Part shown: one piece after another, positions 1 through 11,509 of the stretch | How the letters are laid out: every line of letters starts with the position of its first letter | Numbering within the stretch: position 1 is the stretch's first letter | NCBI RefSeq assembly: GCF_001411555.2 | Contig: NC_049909.1 | Location: forward strand, 10,361,485-10,425,484 | Reading direction: 5' to 3' | From: Juglans regia | Lineage: Eukaryota > Streptophyta > Magnoliopsida > Fagales > Juglandaceae | Length of the DNA: 64,000 nt | Program-made: the position numbers and the translations under genes | The notes under the pieces: model-generated | The model's input: the letters and a program-made list of their open reading frames with translations, nothing else | What the model was told of the DNA's origin: nothing | Databases searched by the model: none

Positions 1-472
1 CATTAAATACCGAAATACACTCTCAAACTATTATATCACTACAACCACGCTTCCGGTGTTCACTCTAACAACTTATAGTCCTAAAACATTGAACCTCAAA
101 CACATACGTCGGAAAAGAACTAACCTCCACATTTAATCAGTCTTTACCAGCTAAGCCTCACAAATAACCAAAAGAGAACTCCCAAAATAATATTTAAATC
201 TCTAAGTAATAGTACAATCAAATGCTCCAAAAATTAAGTCCTAGGTAACTCAAGTCACGAATTCCCGAATCCTTAGAAGATCTACTTCCAACCATAAATT
301 TTCCTAAACTCCTCACTTCCAAAACACATACTAACTCATCAAACACCAAAAGCTAGAGCCTCGTAGATAAAAAAAAATATTGGGTCTAATCCCTTTGAAA
401 ACCTTTCCACCAAACCACAATATTCTAATCTATACAACTAGAAAAGTTTCATGCAATCATGGTTAATCCAAC
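1..472. other. non-coding DNA left of gag, probably inner part of the same minus-strand gypsy element
   Basis: AT-rich sequence without a reading frame I can support. It lies downstream (minus strand) of the gag gene, where protease and pol would be expected, but no aspartic-protease, RT or integrase motif is visible. Either pol was lost or the gag frame ends at an intron: the minus strand reads ACAG then GTACCC just where the gag frame leaves its family-like sequence, near 519. Confidence 0.4.
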
Positions 473-1489
473 TCAACTAAAACAAAAGCTTTCAAGGAGA
501 AAAAAAAATAGTGGGGTACCTGTGATCGCATTGTTATCGTCCTCAACATCTTCAGCTGTCAATGCAAACACTCGAGCTGGTCCCATTCTACGTTGATTGT
601 TTCCCTGTGTCGTCTGACGGGGACCTGGAGGTGTATTGGTCTTATTCTTGTCGTCTGACAGTAATGGGCATTCTCTAATGAAATGGCCATTCTTTCCACA
701 TCGGAAACATGACCCATTTTCCTTTCTACACTCCCCAGTGTGTACGTGGTTACAAAACTTGCAGGGGTTATTTGATTGATAACCTTGCATTTGCTTTTGT
801 CCCGAACTGCTTCCATCATTTCTCTTCTTCCATGGCCCTTGATCCATACTAGAGGATCCATGTGGAGTAGCTCTCTTTCTCTGTTCTTGCAATTCAGCAC
901 CCCTTTTGAGATTCTGCTCAACTAACATCGCCTTGTGCACTAATTCTGAAAAATTCTGAATCTGAAATATCATCACACGTTCATAAATCCTGTAGTTCAA
1001 ACCTTCCTCAAACTTCCTAGTCTTTTTCTCCTCATCGGGAATCAAGTATGCGGCGAAACGTGATAATTCCGCAAACCTTGCAGCATACTGGCGCACAGTC
1101 ATGGTCCCTTGCACCAAGTTAGTAAACTCGCGAGCTCTTGCTTCCCTATCAGCCTTAGGGAAAAATCGATCAAAGAAATTCTGCTTGAATTGAGCCCAAA
1201 CAATTAACCCAGTCCCCTCAGTTTCCCTGATAACTTTCTCAGAATTCCACCATCTCTTTGCTTCTCCAGATAGTTTGAAAGCTGCGAACTTGACTTTTTG
1301 CTGATAGGTGCACTCCAAAACACCAAATATTTCTTCAATGTCTTGTATCCAATCTTCCGCAGCGTTCGCATCGCCTCTTCCATCAAATATGGGAGGATGC
1401 GTTCGATTAAATTGTTCGAACGTGCAACCCCCACCATTGTCATCTTCGTTCAAATCTTCAAGAGTTCGAACTCTACGACGAGCAGCCAT
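473..1489 (-). CDS. Ty3/gypsy gag (capsid/nucleocapsid) protein, 338 aa, not joined to pol
   Basis: Gag polyprotein of a plant LTR retrotransposon. It would form the cytoplasmic virus-like particle that packages the element RNA. Residues about 30-175 match the retrotransposon gag (capsid) domain, including the WIQDIEEIF, AKRWW and FFPKADREAR stretches and the EFTNLVQGTMTVRQYAARF block. A CCHC zinc knuckle lies at residues 261-274 (Cys261, Cys264, His269, Cys274), preceded by a second, incomplete Cys/His cluster at 243-254. The start Met at 1489 is about 390 bases inside the PBS, as expected for a leader. The last ~14 residues (PLFFFLL...) do not look like gag-protease sequence, so the frame probably runs into an intron or deletion near 520. 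No protease, RT or integrase follows, so the copy is not autonomous. Confidence 0.85.
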   Translation of the reverse strand: MAARRRVRTLEDLNEDDNGGGCTFEQFNRTHPPIFDGRGDANAAEDWIQDIEEIFGVLECTYQQKVKFAAFKLSGEAKRWWNSEKVIRETEGTGLIVWAQFKQNFFDRFFPKADREARAREFTNLVQGTMTVRQYAARFAELSRFAAYLIPDEEKKTRKFEEGLNYRIYERVMIFQIQNFSELVHKAMLVEQNLKRGAELQEQRKRATPHGSSSMDQGPWKKRNDGSSSGQKQMQGYQSNNPCKFCNHVHTGECRKENGSCFRCGKNGHFIRECPLLSDDKNKTNTPPGPRQTTQGNNQRRMGPARVFALTAEDVEDDNNAITGTPLFFFLLESFCFS

Positions 1490-1883
1490 CCTGAAAGTCT
1501 AAACTCGGTGAAACACTCTAAAATGAAAGAAAACGAAAATACCAGGTAATTAGAATAAAATAAGAGGATAAATAAAATATGCATATAAATACATATACAT
1601 ATATATATATATATCAGATAACTATGCAAATCTGACATCACTTAATACACACGTATATCACTAGAATCTATAACCTCAAAGTTCCAAATTCAATTCCTAA
1701 CATTAGCAAAATCTAAAACCTCAATTCCCATCAAAATCAATCATAAGGTTCTTGGAACTCAAACTTAAATATCTACATGGCTATCCTTAAAATCCTCCAA
1801 TTCCTATATTGAAATTTCCACATCTTATGAACTCACAGATATCTGAACCTCCAAGGTCTACAGTATGCAGAATTCAAACCTGT
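1490..1883 (-). other. leader of gypsy element A between PBS and gag
   Basis: Non-coding leader of the minus-strand element. It contains a short (TA)n run near 1600-1612. The same kind of sequence lies in the second gag copy at about 11033-11495, although the two are diverged. Confidence 0.6.
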
Positions 1884-1894
1884 CTCTGATACCA
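1884..1894 (-). promoter_or_regulatory. primer binding site, tRNA-iMet type
   Basis: Minus strand reads TGGTATCAGAG three bases inside the LTR end. This is the standard plant primer binding site complementary to initiator tRNA-Met, and it fixes the orientation of element A as minus. Confidence 0.85.
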
Positions 1895-1896
1895 AC

Positions 1897-4644
1897 TGTA
1901 ACGCCCCGTTCCCGAGGGTCTGGAGAGTTAACTCATATAACCTGATAATCAACTCTAACAAGGCTAGAGTACTTCCAAATTCAAGGATATATATATTTTC
2001 CCAAACCTCAAATCAACGTAAATACTTCAATTAAATAAACTATATAAACTCATCTATCCAATTTTCAATCCAGCAACTCAAATAAAATCAACTCTTCTTC
2101 ATGTCTCAAATAACAAACTAGAAATAATGAAACATTAACATAAGTCTCCATAAACCGTCTAAATCCACTGAAGCAAACTTAAGAAATATAAATAACTTCC
2201 AACATCCACATTAATACCACGAAATACCCAACAACCATTCACTGTAAATCTTCTCCATAAACTCTAATACTGATCCTCAGCTGAACCATCAATGTCATCT
2301 GAAATATTATGGAGATAAGGGGGGTGAGTTATTAACAACTCAGTAAGCAGAGAACATATACCAGTGTATAAACATGAGCATTTACAGAAATCAGAATGCA
2401 GAACAAAACATTTTCATTTTCAGAGTGCGGAAGCAGAACATGTTATCAAAATATTAGAGCGAAGATTTAGAAATAATTTCATTCAAAATATTCTTTGGCA
2501 TAGCATAAAAGATCATCATCATCATCAGAACATCATATCAGAACGGAGGCCATGTATAATCCCCGTGGTAGGGTTTTGCATCTGCGGATAGCCGAGCAGA
2601 ACATGAAACACTCTGTTACCAAGGTGTGCACTCAAAACAGAGACCACTACTATAACCCGTGGTTGGGCCATATCCACTATTATTACCTGTGGTTGGGCCG
2701 TATCCACTATTATAACCCGTGGTTGGGCCGTATCCACTATTGTAACCCGTGGTTGGGCCGTATGCCACTATTATCACCCGTGGCAGGGCCGTAACTGAAC
2801 AGAACGGAAACAGAATCAAATTCAGAATCAGAGAGTTATGCCAAAGGTTTTCAGAAATCACGTCTTATCCAAACAGAGTACTGAACAAAAATCTTCGGAA
2901 CAGAACAAAATCATATCACAACATAATTTATGCACAAATTTCATATTTGCTCTTATTTTCAAAATTTAGAAACAGAATGTCAAAAAATAAGCTCATGTCT
3001 ACATCAGTCATGACAGAAAATACTTTCTTATTAAACAGAATCTCCTGAGTAATGTAGAACAAATAACTGAGGTAGTTTAAATTTCTTTTCATAACAAAAC
3101 ATGCATATTTTCCAAAACGGACCTCAGTTCATTTTATTTAATGCAAAGTCTAGCATAGGAACCCCGCTTACCTGAACTTCTTAGCTTTTTCAGAATTCCT
3201 CAAAAACGTCGAACAATAATTAATCGTCACCTATAAAATAATCACGTAATTCTCATAAATTTCCAATTAATCACGTATTTTGATATTTAATCCTTAGCTT
3301 ATAAAATAACCTATTTAATTCCTCAAAACCTAAAATTACAAATCATCACTTTCTAAAATTGTCAATGCTAACTTAATACTATTAACATATTCTTGCTTTA
3401 AAAAAATATAATTTAGTATAATATTCAAGCTATTTTTAAAATAATTCATAAAACTTAAATTCTTAAACTAAGTTTCATTTTTTTTAACATAGTAATTTTA
3501 TTAAATTCTACTAAATAGATAAAAGAATATTAACAAAATATTAGTCCAGTTAAAGATCATTTAAAAATACAGAGTTACAACCTAGCACATAAAAACATAA
3601 GCCCATTGGAAACATTAAAACACTGCATAAGTAAGGCCCACTGGCCCGTTGTGAAACAAGAATCCTTCAAAACTAAAACACACGGGTAAAAAAAAAACCC
3701 ATGGCCACTCGAGAGAAACAGAGGGCTCACCGAGCGGGGGTATGCGACGGAGATGGGCTGGGTGGCTAGCGGGGTCACGGCGGCGCAACAGGAGGCTCGT
3801 CTGTGGTGGTGCGACGCCGAAGGATGAACTATGGGGCGGTGCAACCGTGGTGTTGCTTGGGCTGGGGAGTTCTGTTACGTCGAAAAAACAACCGAGAGCG
3901 AGAACAGGGGCGACGGTCGTGGGCTATCGGAAATGAGTAGGTGCCACGGGGGAGAGCTGGTCGGCGGTTTCTGGCACCGTGGGGGTGGTGCTCCGACGTC
4001 CTATAGTGGTCGGTGACATGGCTGTGTTCTCTGGCAAGGAGATGCAACGCTAAGAGAGGGAGAGAGAAGGGTGGCGACGCTACTGGTTTCTGGGATGGAG
4101 TGGTGCGACGGGTTGGAGGTGGGCGTGTTCTGGGCGTGGTGGTTGCGGTTTCTCTATTTCCGGTGGCTGCTATGGAAGAGGTGACTGCATGCTCTGTTTC
4201 GGACGTGCAAAAGCAGAGGTGCTTCCGTGAGGGTGTTGGACGGCCACGGGGATGGCTGAAAGGTGCAGAGATCGGGTTGCCGTTTGCGTGGGGAGGAGTT
4301 TCTAGCGGCGGCAGTGTTGGGTAAAATCTCAGTGCTTGGGAAAAGCATAATCATCTATATATATGTGAGGTGAAACCCTAGAGAGTCGAGAGAGACATGT
4401 GTGTGCATGCATGCCCTGAACGAATGCATGTGTGTATGCATGCTGTGCGGCGGGAAAAAAATAAGCCATGCGAAAAAAAAATACGATAAACGGAAAGAGA
4501 AGGAAACAAAAAAAAAATATATATATAAAACAAGCGGGGAGAATAAAAAAATAAATAAATAAATAAATAAACGGCATAGATCTCCAAATAAATAAATAAA
4601 TAAATCACAGTCCAACTATACCAATCTTGGATCCGGGTGTTACA
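1897..4644 (-). mobile_element. 5' LTR of gypsy element A (2748 bp)
   Basis: On the plus strand the repeat runs from TGTAACGCCCCG to ...GGTGTTACA. The PBS abuts its left end and the gag gene follows, so it is the 5' LTR of a minus-strand element. Its start (TGTAACACCCGGATCC) matches the LTR that starts at 12447. It holds five copies of a ~30-bp minisatellite (about 2651-2800), a candidate intron from 3171 down to 2299, a GC-rich stretch (about 3720-4320), a TATA-like run near 4350, and AAAT repeats at 4549-4605. The flanking five bases on the right are ATGAC; the partner LTR is outside the window. Confidence 0.85.
2651..2800 (-). repeat. ~30-bp minisatellite inside LTR A, five units
   Basis: Five imperfect units built on CCGTGGTTGGGCC(G/A)TATCCACTAT. 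The related LTR copies carry four units (about 12195-12316) and six units (about 14612-14785). Confidence 0.85.
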
Positions 4645-5130
4645 ATGACGGCACGTTTCGCGTACAAAAGACGGTTCACCCATGATCTGGCACACACCTA
4701 CATGACAAGGAGGTGGCAGCATGCAATGGCCCATTCTACGAACAAAGGACGACTAATGAGGTGGTCAGACATACCTAACATGACTAATGCGGCACGATCT
4801 CCCACTATGCCAAGGACTAACACCTACTGGAGCGACAGAGAATGAGTGGCAGCAGGCCTGACGCCTGACACGACATGATTTCCCTTGACGGAAGAACCTG
4901 AATCAGGTATAAATAAGGGAGAACCCTTCTACGGGGGTCTCTCGACTCCATTTGTCTAATAATCTTACGATGCTCTGTATTTCTCTCTTCTTAGCCAAAG
5001 AATAACCCACTGACTTATGCATCGGAGTGACCCCGGATGTCCCCAGAGCCTCCCTTCCTTCTTAGTTGCAGGCAACGTGGAACTTGGGTTTTGAGGAACT
5101 GCTTGGGCTGCGAAACATGATATCAACAAT
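4645..5130 (+). mobile_element. partial LTR of another gypsy (Tat-like) element
   Basis: The stretch has a TATA box (GGTATAAATAAGG near 4914-4926), then a segment typical of the 3' half of plant Tat-type LTRs (ACTGACTTATGCATCGGAGTG near 5011), and ends near ATGATATCAACA (about 5117-5128). The 5' part is missing, probably cut by element A. I see no PBS right after it. Family assignment rests on remembered motif resemblance. Confidence 0.45.
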
Positions 5131-5950
5131 TTTATTGACCACCTTAAACAATTTTTAGGATATTGCAAATCATGTCTTACAATAATCCAAATTTGAACTG
5201 CTTCAAAAATCAAGGTTCATATTTTAATTAAATCTATCTTCTCCGTGACAAATAAAAAAATGCTCTCGCATAGTGCGTTCATGTAAAAAAAACCAAAAGA
5301 AAAGAAAAAATAATTAAGGCTCGGTTTGGTTTAAGAGTTAACTCTTTTTGTATGGAAAGATGCCTCTTGTATCCAAGAGTGCAGATGAAAATATGTTAGA
5401 GCCTTTTCAAAGATTTCATTACTGCACATTCACGTGATGCCAAATTTTGGCTGACTTGCGCAACAATTTTGTTTTTTCTCCCAACTTCACAAAACACGAC
5501 TGTTTTTTGCTTGAAAGAATAAAAACACTTCCCTTTCCCTCGACATCTGGTCATTCAATGTTATTTGAGAGCGCCTAGGAGCTGGTCCTGGTGATTATAA
5601 TGGTTTTACATTGTCCAATCAACGTGCTACACGTATGGATTCCAGCAAGTGTAAAGTAGAATTGTTTGTAGGGAATGAATCATGTAGATCTCTTTTTCCC
5701 CCTCACCTGAGATCTCTGCTTCTCTCCTCTTTCTTCACCTCGTCTCTCTCTCCTCCAAATTGAAAGGTCTAGTTTTTGCCCCCACCCATTTTCTCCTTTG
5801 CTCTCTCTCATGCCAAAGTGAGGACTGTCACTCCCCAATTGATCTTCGTCGCACTCCTCTCGAGCTGAAGTGAGGACTCTCACCTCTCTCTCCCTTGCTC
5901 TCCTGAAGCCGAAGCCAGAGTGTAGTTAGTGCTCTGTGGTTTTATTTAGC
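5131..5950. other. host-like non-coding DNA
   Basis: No supported gene. There is a CT-rich patch at about 5690-5910 whose reverse frame gives a charged, low-complexity peptide; it looks like UTR or promoter sequence rather than coding DNA. Confidence 0.35.
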
Positions 5951-5965
5951 TATTACAATTACTAA

Positions 5966-6184
5966 GGGCATGTTTGGGGTACAAGACAAAACACAAAATT
6001 CACATCTCATCTCATCTCATCATTACACCTTTTTCAAATCTCCATATAAAATATAATAAACAATTCAACTTTTTCAAATTTCAATACACATTTTTCAAAT
6101 CTCAAAACAATAATAATATTAAAACATAATATTTTAAACTTTAAAACAAAACACAAAATTCTCATATCACCCCCAAACCTCCCG
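5966..6184. mobile_element. MITE-like element (~220 bp)
   Basis: AT-rich, ORF-less stretch bounded by GGGCATGTTTGGGG at the left and CCCCCAAACCTCCC at the right, which form imperfect terminal inverted repeats. TAA occurs just outside both ends, which would fit a 3-bp target duplication, but the exact ends are not certain. The interior holds repeats of TTTTTCAAATCTC. Confidence 0.5.
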
Positions 6185-6885
6185 TAAATCTCCCTTGCTC
6201 TCCCAACTTGACATGTATGTAAATTTATTCTCGCTGTAAAGGTGTACTTTTATTTGAAATTTTTTAGCATTTGACAAGCACATTTCAAATTTCTCAGCAA
6301 CCTTTGAATCTTGGTATTTTATAAATTTTATTGGTTACATGAATTAAATAGGTTTGGAATAAGCTAACGTTGAGAATTTTAATGCCCAATATTCCAAATC
6401 ATAATGTACTACTGTTTATGCACAGTGCCTAGATATAAACTGTAATTTTTTGGCTAGAAACAGGTGATACATTTTTGTTGATGTAATGATAAGACCAAAC
6501 TATCAGTTTTTTCCCAGGCCCATCCATTATTTTTAATATTGACCTATTTATATTAATGGGATTGGAAATGCAATAACAAACCACATTTAATAATTTCTAA
6601 TTCATAATTAGAATGATATATATTATAATAACAAATTCAATTTTTTTTTATAATTACGGCTTTACAAAAATTCCAAAAATGTCAAGAATTATTGATTAAT
6701 CTAAATTTTGAAAATTATTTGCTATTAATTATGTGATTTTAATATTGTTTAGGCTTGTAATTTATTAATTACTATTACTTTTCTAACTCAATAGATGTTT
6801 ATCCCCCGGTGCAAGGAAGAAAAAACTCATGACGAAAGTGTGAAATGCCCAACAAAGGTCTGAACCAACTTGATCGCTCCGCTCT
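6185..6885. other. AT-rich host-like DNA
   Basis: No supported gene or repeat. If the gene fragment ending at 6886 is real, this is its 3' flank. Confidence 0.35.
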
Positions 6886-6945
6886 TTAAACCAAAATTTT
6901 GTGGCAGAGCTTGAAACTCCCATCATCACCGTGTTCTATGTCTTG
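6886..6945 (-). pseudogene. possible last coding piece of an unrecognised host gene (Y), cut off by the 33 kb insert
   Basis: Reading the minus strand from 6945, the 5-mer CAAGA (TCTTG on plus) also lies at 39976-39980, on the far side of the nested block. Joining the two flanks at that 5-mer keeps one reading frame open: the frame from the right ends ...LIKNAIQ and continues here as DIEHGDDGSFKLCHKILV, then stops at 6886-6888. The product is not recognised. Support is the shared 5-mer plus frame continuity over 18 codons, so this is an inference. Confidence 0.4.
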
Positions 6946-9878
6946 TGTAACACCTCGGTCCCAGAAGACCTGGGAGTTAGCTTATATTACCTAACTTCAT
7001 CTCCCAACAACACAATATATACATTCCAAATTCTCTTTAAACCATAAAAATTATTATTACGACCAGTAACTTTAATATAATTACTCTAAGACACCATGAA
7101 GTCTCAAAATAACCATCAACCTTCAGAATTTCCAACAACATAACCAAATAAAACTACTACATAAAACTCTAACAAAATCGAGGTACCCGAAGTACTGTCT
7201 TTGTACTTAACCCACTATGCTCGCGTAACCTTATACATGCTTTCTATTCTTGATCTTCAGTTGAAACATTCAAATATCCAAAAATATTGTGAAGATAAAG
7301 GGTGAACTATCAATAACTCAGTAAGCAAAAAACATATGATAGTATGTAAATATGAGCATTTTTAGATAGTTTAGTATGCGGAAACAAACATTTCATTTTC
7401 AGAATGCATATCCCAAAAATATGTTATCAAAACATCAGAGCGACATTTCAAGCTGTTCATATTCAAAGACCCTTTGGCATAATATGATAAGATGAACATC
7501 TTCATCTTATCATATCATTTCATATCATATTATATCGTATCATATCATATACCATGTTTAACCACGTGGTAGGGTTGTGGTATCCCGGATGGTCAAACCA
7601 GACAGTATCAGAATGTGAGACTTTTCCCTATACATTCTTGGAGCCCTGAGTGTGCACACATGAAAGAACACGTAGAAAAGTACTTTGTTTCCAAAGTAGG
7701 TGCACTCATATCAGAGATATTGGTACCAACCATATCAGAACCAAAATTAGAATCAGAACAAAATCAGAAAATCATGACATAGGTTTTTCAGATGCATATC
7801 ATATCAAACAGAGTATTGAACATATTCATATCATTTTCGCATCATCAGAAATGGATTCGGAACATTTTCATATAACATGTACAAAATTTTCAGATGTCAT
7901 ATTTGTTCTTTTGCACATTTTAGAAAATAGCATGTCAAAACATTCTTCATGTCTACACTAATCATGTCAGAAACATTTTCTCTTTTATACAGATTTCATG
8001 TGTAATGTAGAATACATAATTGAGGTTACCTTTCACTTTTCTTTTCAAAACATATCATGCATATTTTTATAAATCAACCTCTATTTATTTTTTTTTTATG
8101 CAAAGTCTAGTATAGGAATACTGCTTACCTGAATTTTTTAGCTTTTCATAATTTTCTACAATAGTGTCGAATGGATATTAATCATTACTTATAAAAATAG
8201 TCACGTAAGTTTAATAAATTTTCAACTGAATACGTATTTCAATACTTAAACTTGAAATATTAAAATAACCTAATTTTTTCTAAAAATCTAAAATTCTCGT
8301 AAGCCTAAAATATCATAATTTCTCAAATTTATTGATATCCACTTAATTTCTCCGACTAAGACAGTAAACTCTAAATTATTTACTACTAAAATTTAACTAT
8401 CTCAATTTAATACCTACTAATATAATTTAAATCCTTAAATATTTTCTATTAACCACTTTGTAGGCTAATTTAAAGTGAGCTGAAGCCCACTTTAAATAAC
8501 CCCACAGTTTTCTAGAGTCAAGCTTATCGTAAAATCAAACCCAACTGAAATATAAGTTCAAATACCTCATGCTTTGGCTTATAACTTAGAGGGCAATGTT
8601 GTAATATCATAAAACAAGTGTTCTCTACTATCTACGTAAGGAGCTTACGTAAAATGCAAAAGCCACATTTTAGTTTGTACGGATAAATGTTCACTAGAGA
8701 GACCCAGGGTCGTGCAACAGAGACTCCCCTTGAGAGCAACTACGAAGCGGTGGTGAAATGGCTGAGGCGGCGGCAGTGCACTGTGGGAGGAGCAGAAAAA
8801 GTGATGAGAGAGAGAGAGAGAGCACGGCGGGACGGGAGGGAAAGAGAGGGATTACAGAGAGAAAGGTGGTGGACTTGAGGTGGCGTGAAGTTCCCGGCGA
8901 CATTTTCAGTGCAGGTGGCGACGACGAGGAGGGGCTGGCAATGTGCGGTTGCTGGTTTGTGGCTCATGGTGGGGAAAATAATTCCTCAGTTTTGATGTGG
9001 TGAAAAAAGAGTACTCCTGTTAGAAATTTTTGGCGGCTGGGCGACGGTGGTGTAGGGTAGAGGTTTAAGTGGCTGGTGGTTGAGGAGAGTGAAAGAGAAG
9101 GTGGTATGGCTTGCTGGGCATGTGTGGAGTGGTTTCTGTTTGGGGCTTAAGGCAGTACAAAGCTCACTCTGTTTTTGGCATTGTCGAACAGAGGACTTGG
9201 TGGCAACGTGGAGATTGGTTGGCTGTGGGTGGAGGCTGGCGTTTTGGTGTTGGGCTCTTCTAGGGCAGCTTCCGCTGTGCAGGAGTAGTGGGTAGGCATG
9301 GTTGTCATGTCTTACACGGCTATTGGTTACAGGGTCACGGGTTTACTTCCTTCATGGGTGTATCCATCAAGCAACACTGCATGGTTGTGCAAGGAGTTGG
9401 AAGGCAGACTTGGTTGGCTGGAGGCGCATGAGCGAGGTGGGAGACAGAGGTGGAAGAGAGAGATGTTAGGCTAGGGTATGGCTTGGGTGGCAAGACTCAT
9501 AGAAACTAGAGAGGTCATGTATGCGTTAGGTGAGAAGAAAAATAAAAAACTGTGAAATAAAGTGACGGAGAGGAGCAACCGTCAGGTGGGTGTAGGGTTG
9601 GTCGACGTGGGATGTGGCCTTGGTGTGTGAACGTGGGATGCAGGTGGTTCATAGTGCTCGTTAGGTATTACTCCAACATGGCTGCAGGAGGAGGTTGCTG
9701 GTTGTTGACTGCTTGTGGTGCTTCCAGGACATAGGGACGTGGGGGAGGGAACGTGGAGGCTGAGAGGTTTCAGGCATGGGAAACTGGAGAGGATCCAGAA
9801 GCTGTTGGGGTGGTGTGGCCGTCCATGTATGAGGTTTGCTGTGAGTGGTTTTGTATACTCAAGTGTGCGCCTATATAG

Positions 9879-9917
<39 letters not shown>

Positions 9918-10034
9918 AAGCTGGAAACCCTAGAGAAGAGGAGGAAGAAACGTGCCATGGCTTGGAATTTATACACAAACTGGCCTTGGGGTTTTCTCTT
10001 GGGATTTTATTAGGCTTAAATATAGGGTTCATTT
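6946..10034 (-). mobile_element. LTR B, gypsy type, minus orientation, cut by the chimeric element at its right
   Basis: The left end is TGTAACACCTCGGTCCC, the reverse of a ...GGTGTTACA LTR 3' end, and the layout follows LTR A: 3' part, candidate splice donor at 8128 (minus), GC-rich part (about 8690-9700) and a (TA)n/TATA region (9876-9916). No PBS is next to 6946. The LTR 5' start is not reached at 10034, where CATTT precedes the chimeric insertion. It may resume at 15453 for about 50 bases. Confidence 0.65.
9876..9916. repeat. (TA)n microsatellite in the LTR B promoter region
   Basis: A run of TA dinucleotides, with a TTTATATATATAAAG tail, at the position where the other LTRs carry their TATA box. 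Confidence 0.8.
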
Positions 10035-10480
10035 TGTAACGCCCTAATGGAAGGTCCAAACCACATGGCCTATACTCTAAAAGGACTAGTCACTGATACA
10101 ATTAGAGCCTCATTGGAACCTTATAAAAAGCAATAACTTCTCATTCCCAAGTAATGTGGGATCCCATACACCACCTACCCTTATCCATATCATATGGGGT
10201 ATCACAATCTACCCCCCTTAAATTCCCGACATCCTCGTCGGGTCTGTCTATTGTAGGTGGTACGGCTCAAGTCCCACATTTCTGGTTGGGATAGGCTCTG
10301 ATACCATTTGTAACGCCCCAATGGAAGACCTAAACCACATGGCCTATACTCCAAAAGGACTAGTCAATGATACAATTAGAGCCCTATTGGAACCTTATAA
10401 AGAGCAATAACTTCTCATTCCCAAGCAATGTGGGATCCCATACACCACCTACCCTTATCCATATCATATGGGGAATCACA
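10035..10480 (-). mobile_element. TRIM element (446 bp): two 172-bp LTRs around a ~100-bp core
   Basis: Two direct repeats (10035-10206 and 10309-10480) are equal in length, about 94% identical by eye, and run TGTAACGCCC...ATCACA on the plus strand. The 102-bp core holds a PBS (TGGTATCAGAGCC, minus strand, 10294-10306) beside the right repeat and a polypurine tract (TAAGGGGGGT, minus strand, 10211-10220) beside the left one. This is the full plan of a terminal-repeat retrotransposon in miniature, minus orientation, with no coding capacity. The bases next to its two ends (CATTT and TACCA) do not match, so it was not inserted here on its own. Confidence 0.85.
10294..10306 (-). promoter_or_regulatory. 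TRIM primer binding site
   Basis: TGGTATCAGAGCC on the minus strand, three bases from the right LTR; complementary to initiator tRNA-Met. Confidence 0.85.
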
Positions 10481-11032
10481 TACCAAGTCTGAAAAGTTTT
10501 GAACTTGTAAAACCATAACCCGTTCGTAGATTCGATGATTTAAACCCTCTTCAAACCTTCGGGTTTTCTTCTCCTCATCGGGAATAAAAAATGAGGCGAA
10601 GCGTGACAACTCTACAAATTTTGCAGCATACTGGCGTACCGTCATGGTCCCTTGCACCAAGTTAATAAACTCTCGGGCTCTAGCTTCCCGGTCTGCTTTC
10701 GGAAAGAAATGGTCGAAGAAGTTTTGCTTAAAGTGAGGCCAGCTCACTTCTCCAGTTCCACCAGCTTCTCTGATGGCTTTCTCAGAGTTCCACCATCTCT
10801 TCGCTTCTCCGATCAATTTAAAGGCTGCAAAATGAACTTTTTGTTGATCGGTGCACTCCAAAACACTAAATATCTCTTCGATGTCCTGAATCCAATCCTC
10901 AGCTGCATTGGAATAGCCCCTTCCATCAAAGGTGGGCGGATGAATGCGATTAAATTGCTCGAACGTGCAGCCTCTCTCATTGTTGTTTTCGTTCAAATCT
11001 TCAAGGTTTCGAACTCGATGACGAGCAACCAT
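10481..11032 (-). pseudogene. gypsy gag fragment, N-terminal 184 codons, cut by the TRIM
   Basis: Same gag family as 473-1489: it begins MVARHRVRNLEDLNENNNE and keeps the WIQDIEEIF, AKRWWNSE, FFPKADREARAREF and LVQGTMTVRQYA blocks without a stop. It ends inside ...QVQNFSDLV exactly where the TRIM LTR starts (10480). The zinc knuckle and everything after it are missing, and no matching gag DNA lies beyond the TRIM at 10034. The frame itself is undamaged, which suggests the truncation is not very old. The start Met at 11032 was chosen by analogy with the full copy; an upstream in-frame Met exists in the leader. Confidence 0.8.
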
Positions 11033-11509
11033 CCTGAACTTCTTAAACTCAGTTAAACGTTCCAGGGAAGAAAACAAAACATGTAAAACATAAATACTAG
11101 CTAAAATATTTTAAAACAAGTAACAAATAAATAGATGAAAATAGTCTTTAATCAACTCACATAGTCTTTCCTACCCTCTATAGTTGTAAGCCCGACATGG
11201 CTCTAAACTGCCTTACGTCTTAGAATCTAAACCTCAAAGTCTAAACCTTAAATTAATCTTTCTAAATATCATCTCCTATATTCCACAAATTAAGCCTGTT
11301 GGATATAAAATCCCTAAACCTCGAATCTCAAAAAGCAATTACAGTGTCTTGCAAAATCTAAAACCTTAACTATCCACATAATCGTCTCTTATTCTTTAAA
11401 ATTCTACACCTCAGCTTTGAAATTTCTTTGTAAACCCATAGACATCTAAACCTCCAAGGTTTATAGTATGTAGAATTCAAACCTGTCTCTGATACTAACT
11501 ATAACGCCC
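11033..11509 (-). other. leader and decayed PBS of the inverted gag piece
   Basis: Non-coding leader. A PBS-like sequence lies at about 11483-11507 (GATACTAAC instead of GATACCAAC on plus), one change away from the PBS of element A. Confidence 0.6.

Noticed and set aside
4013..4324. 103-aa plus-strand frame in LTR A
   Set aside because: Lies in the antisense of the GC-rich LTR leader; Gly/Arg/Val-rich, no motif, not kept in the other copies.
10035..10480. Cassandra-type TRIM carrying 5S rRNA
   Set aside because: The 172-bp LTRs contain no 5S-like internal promoter words that I can see, so I keep the plain TRIM call.
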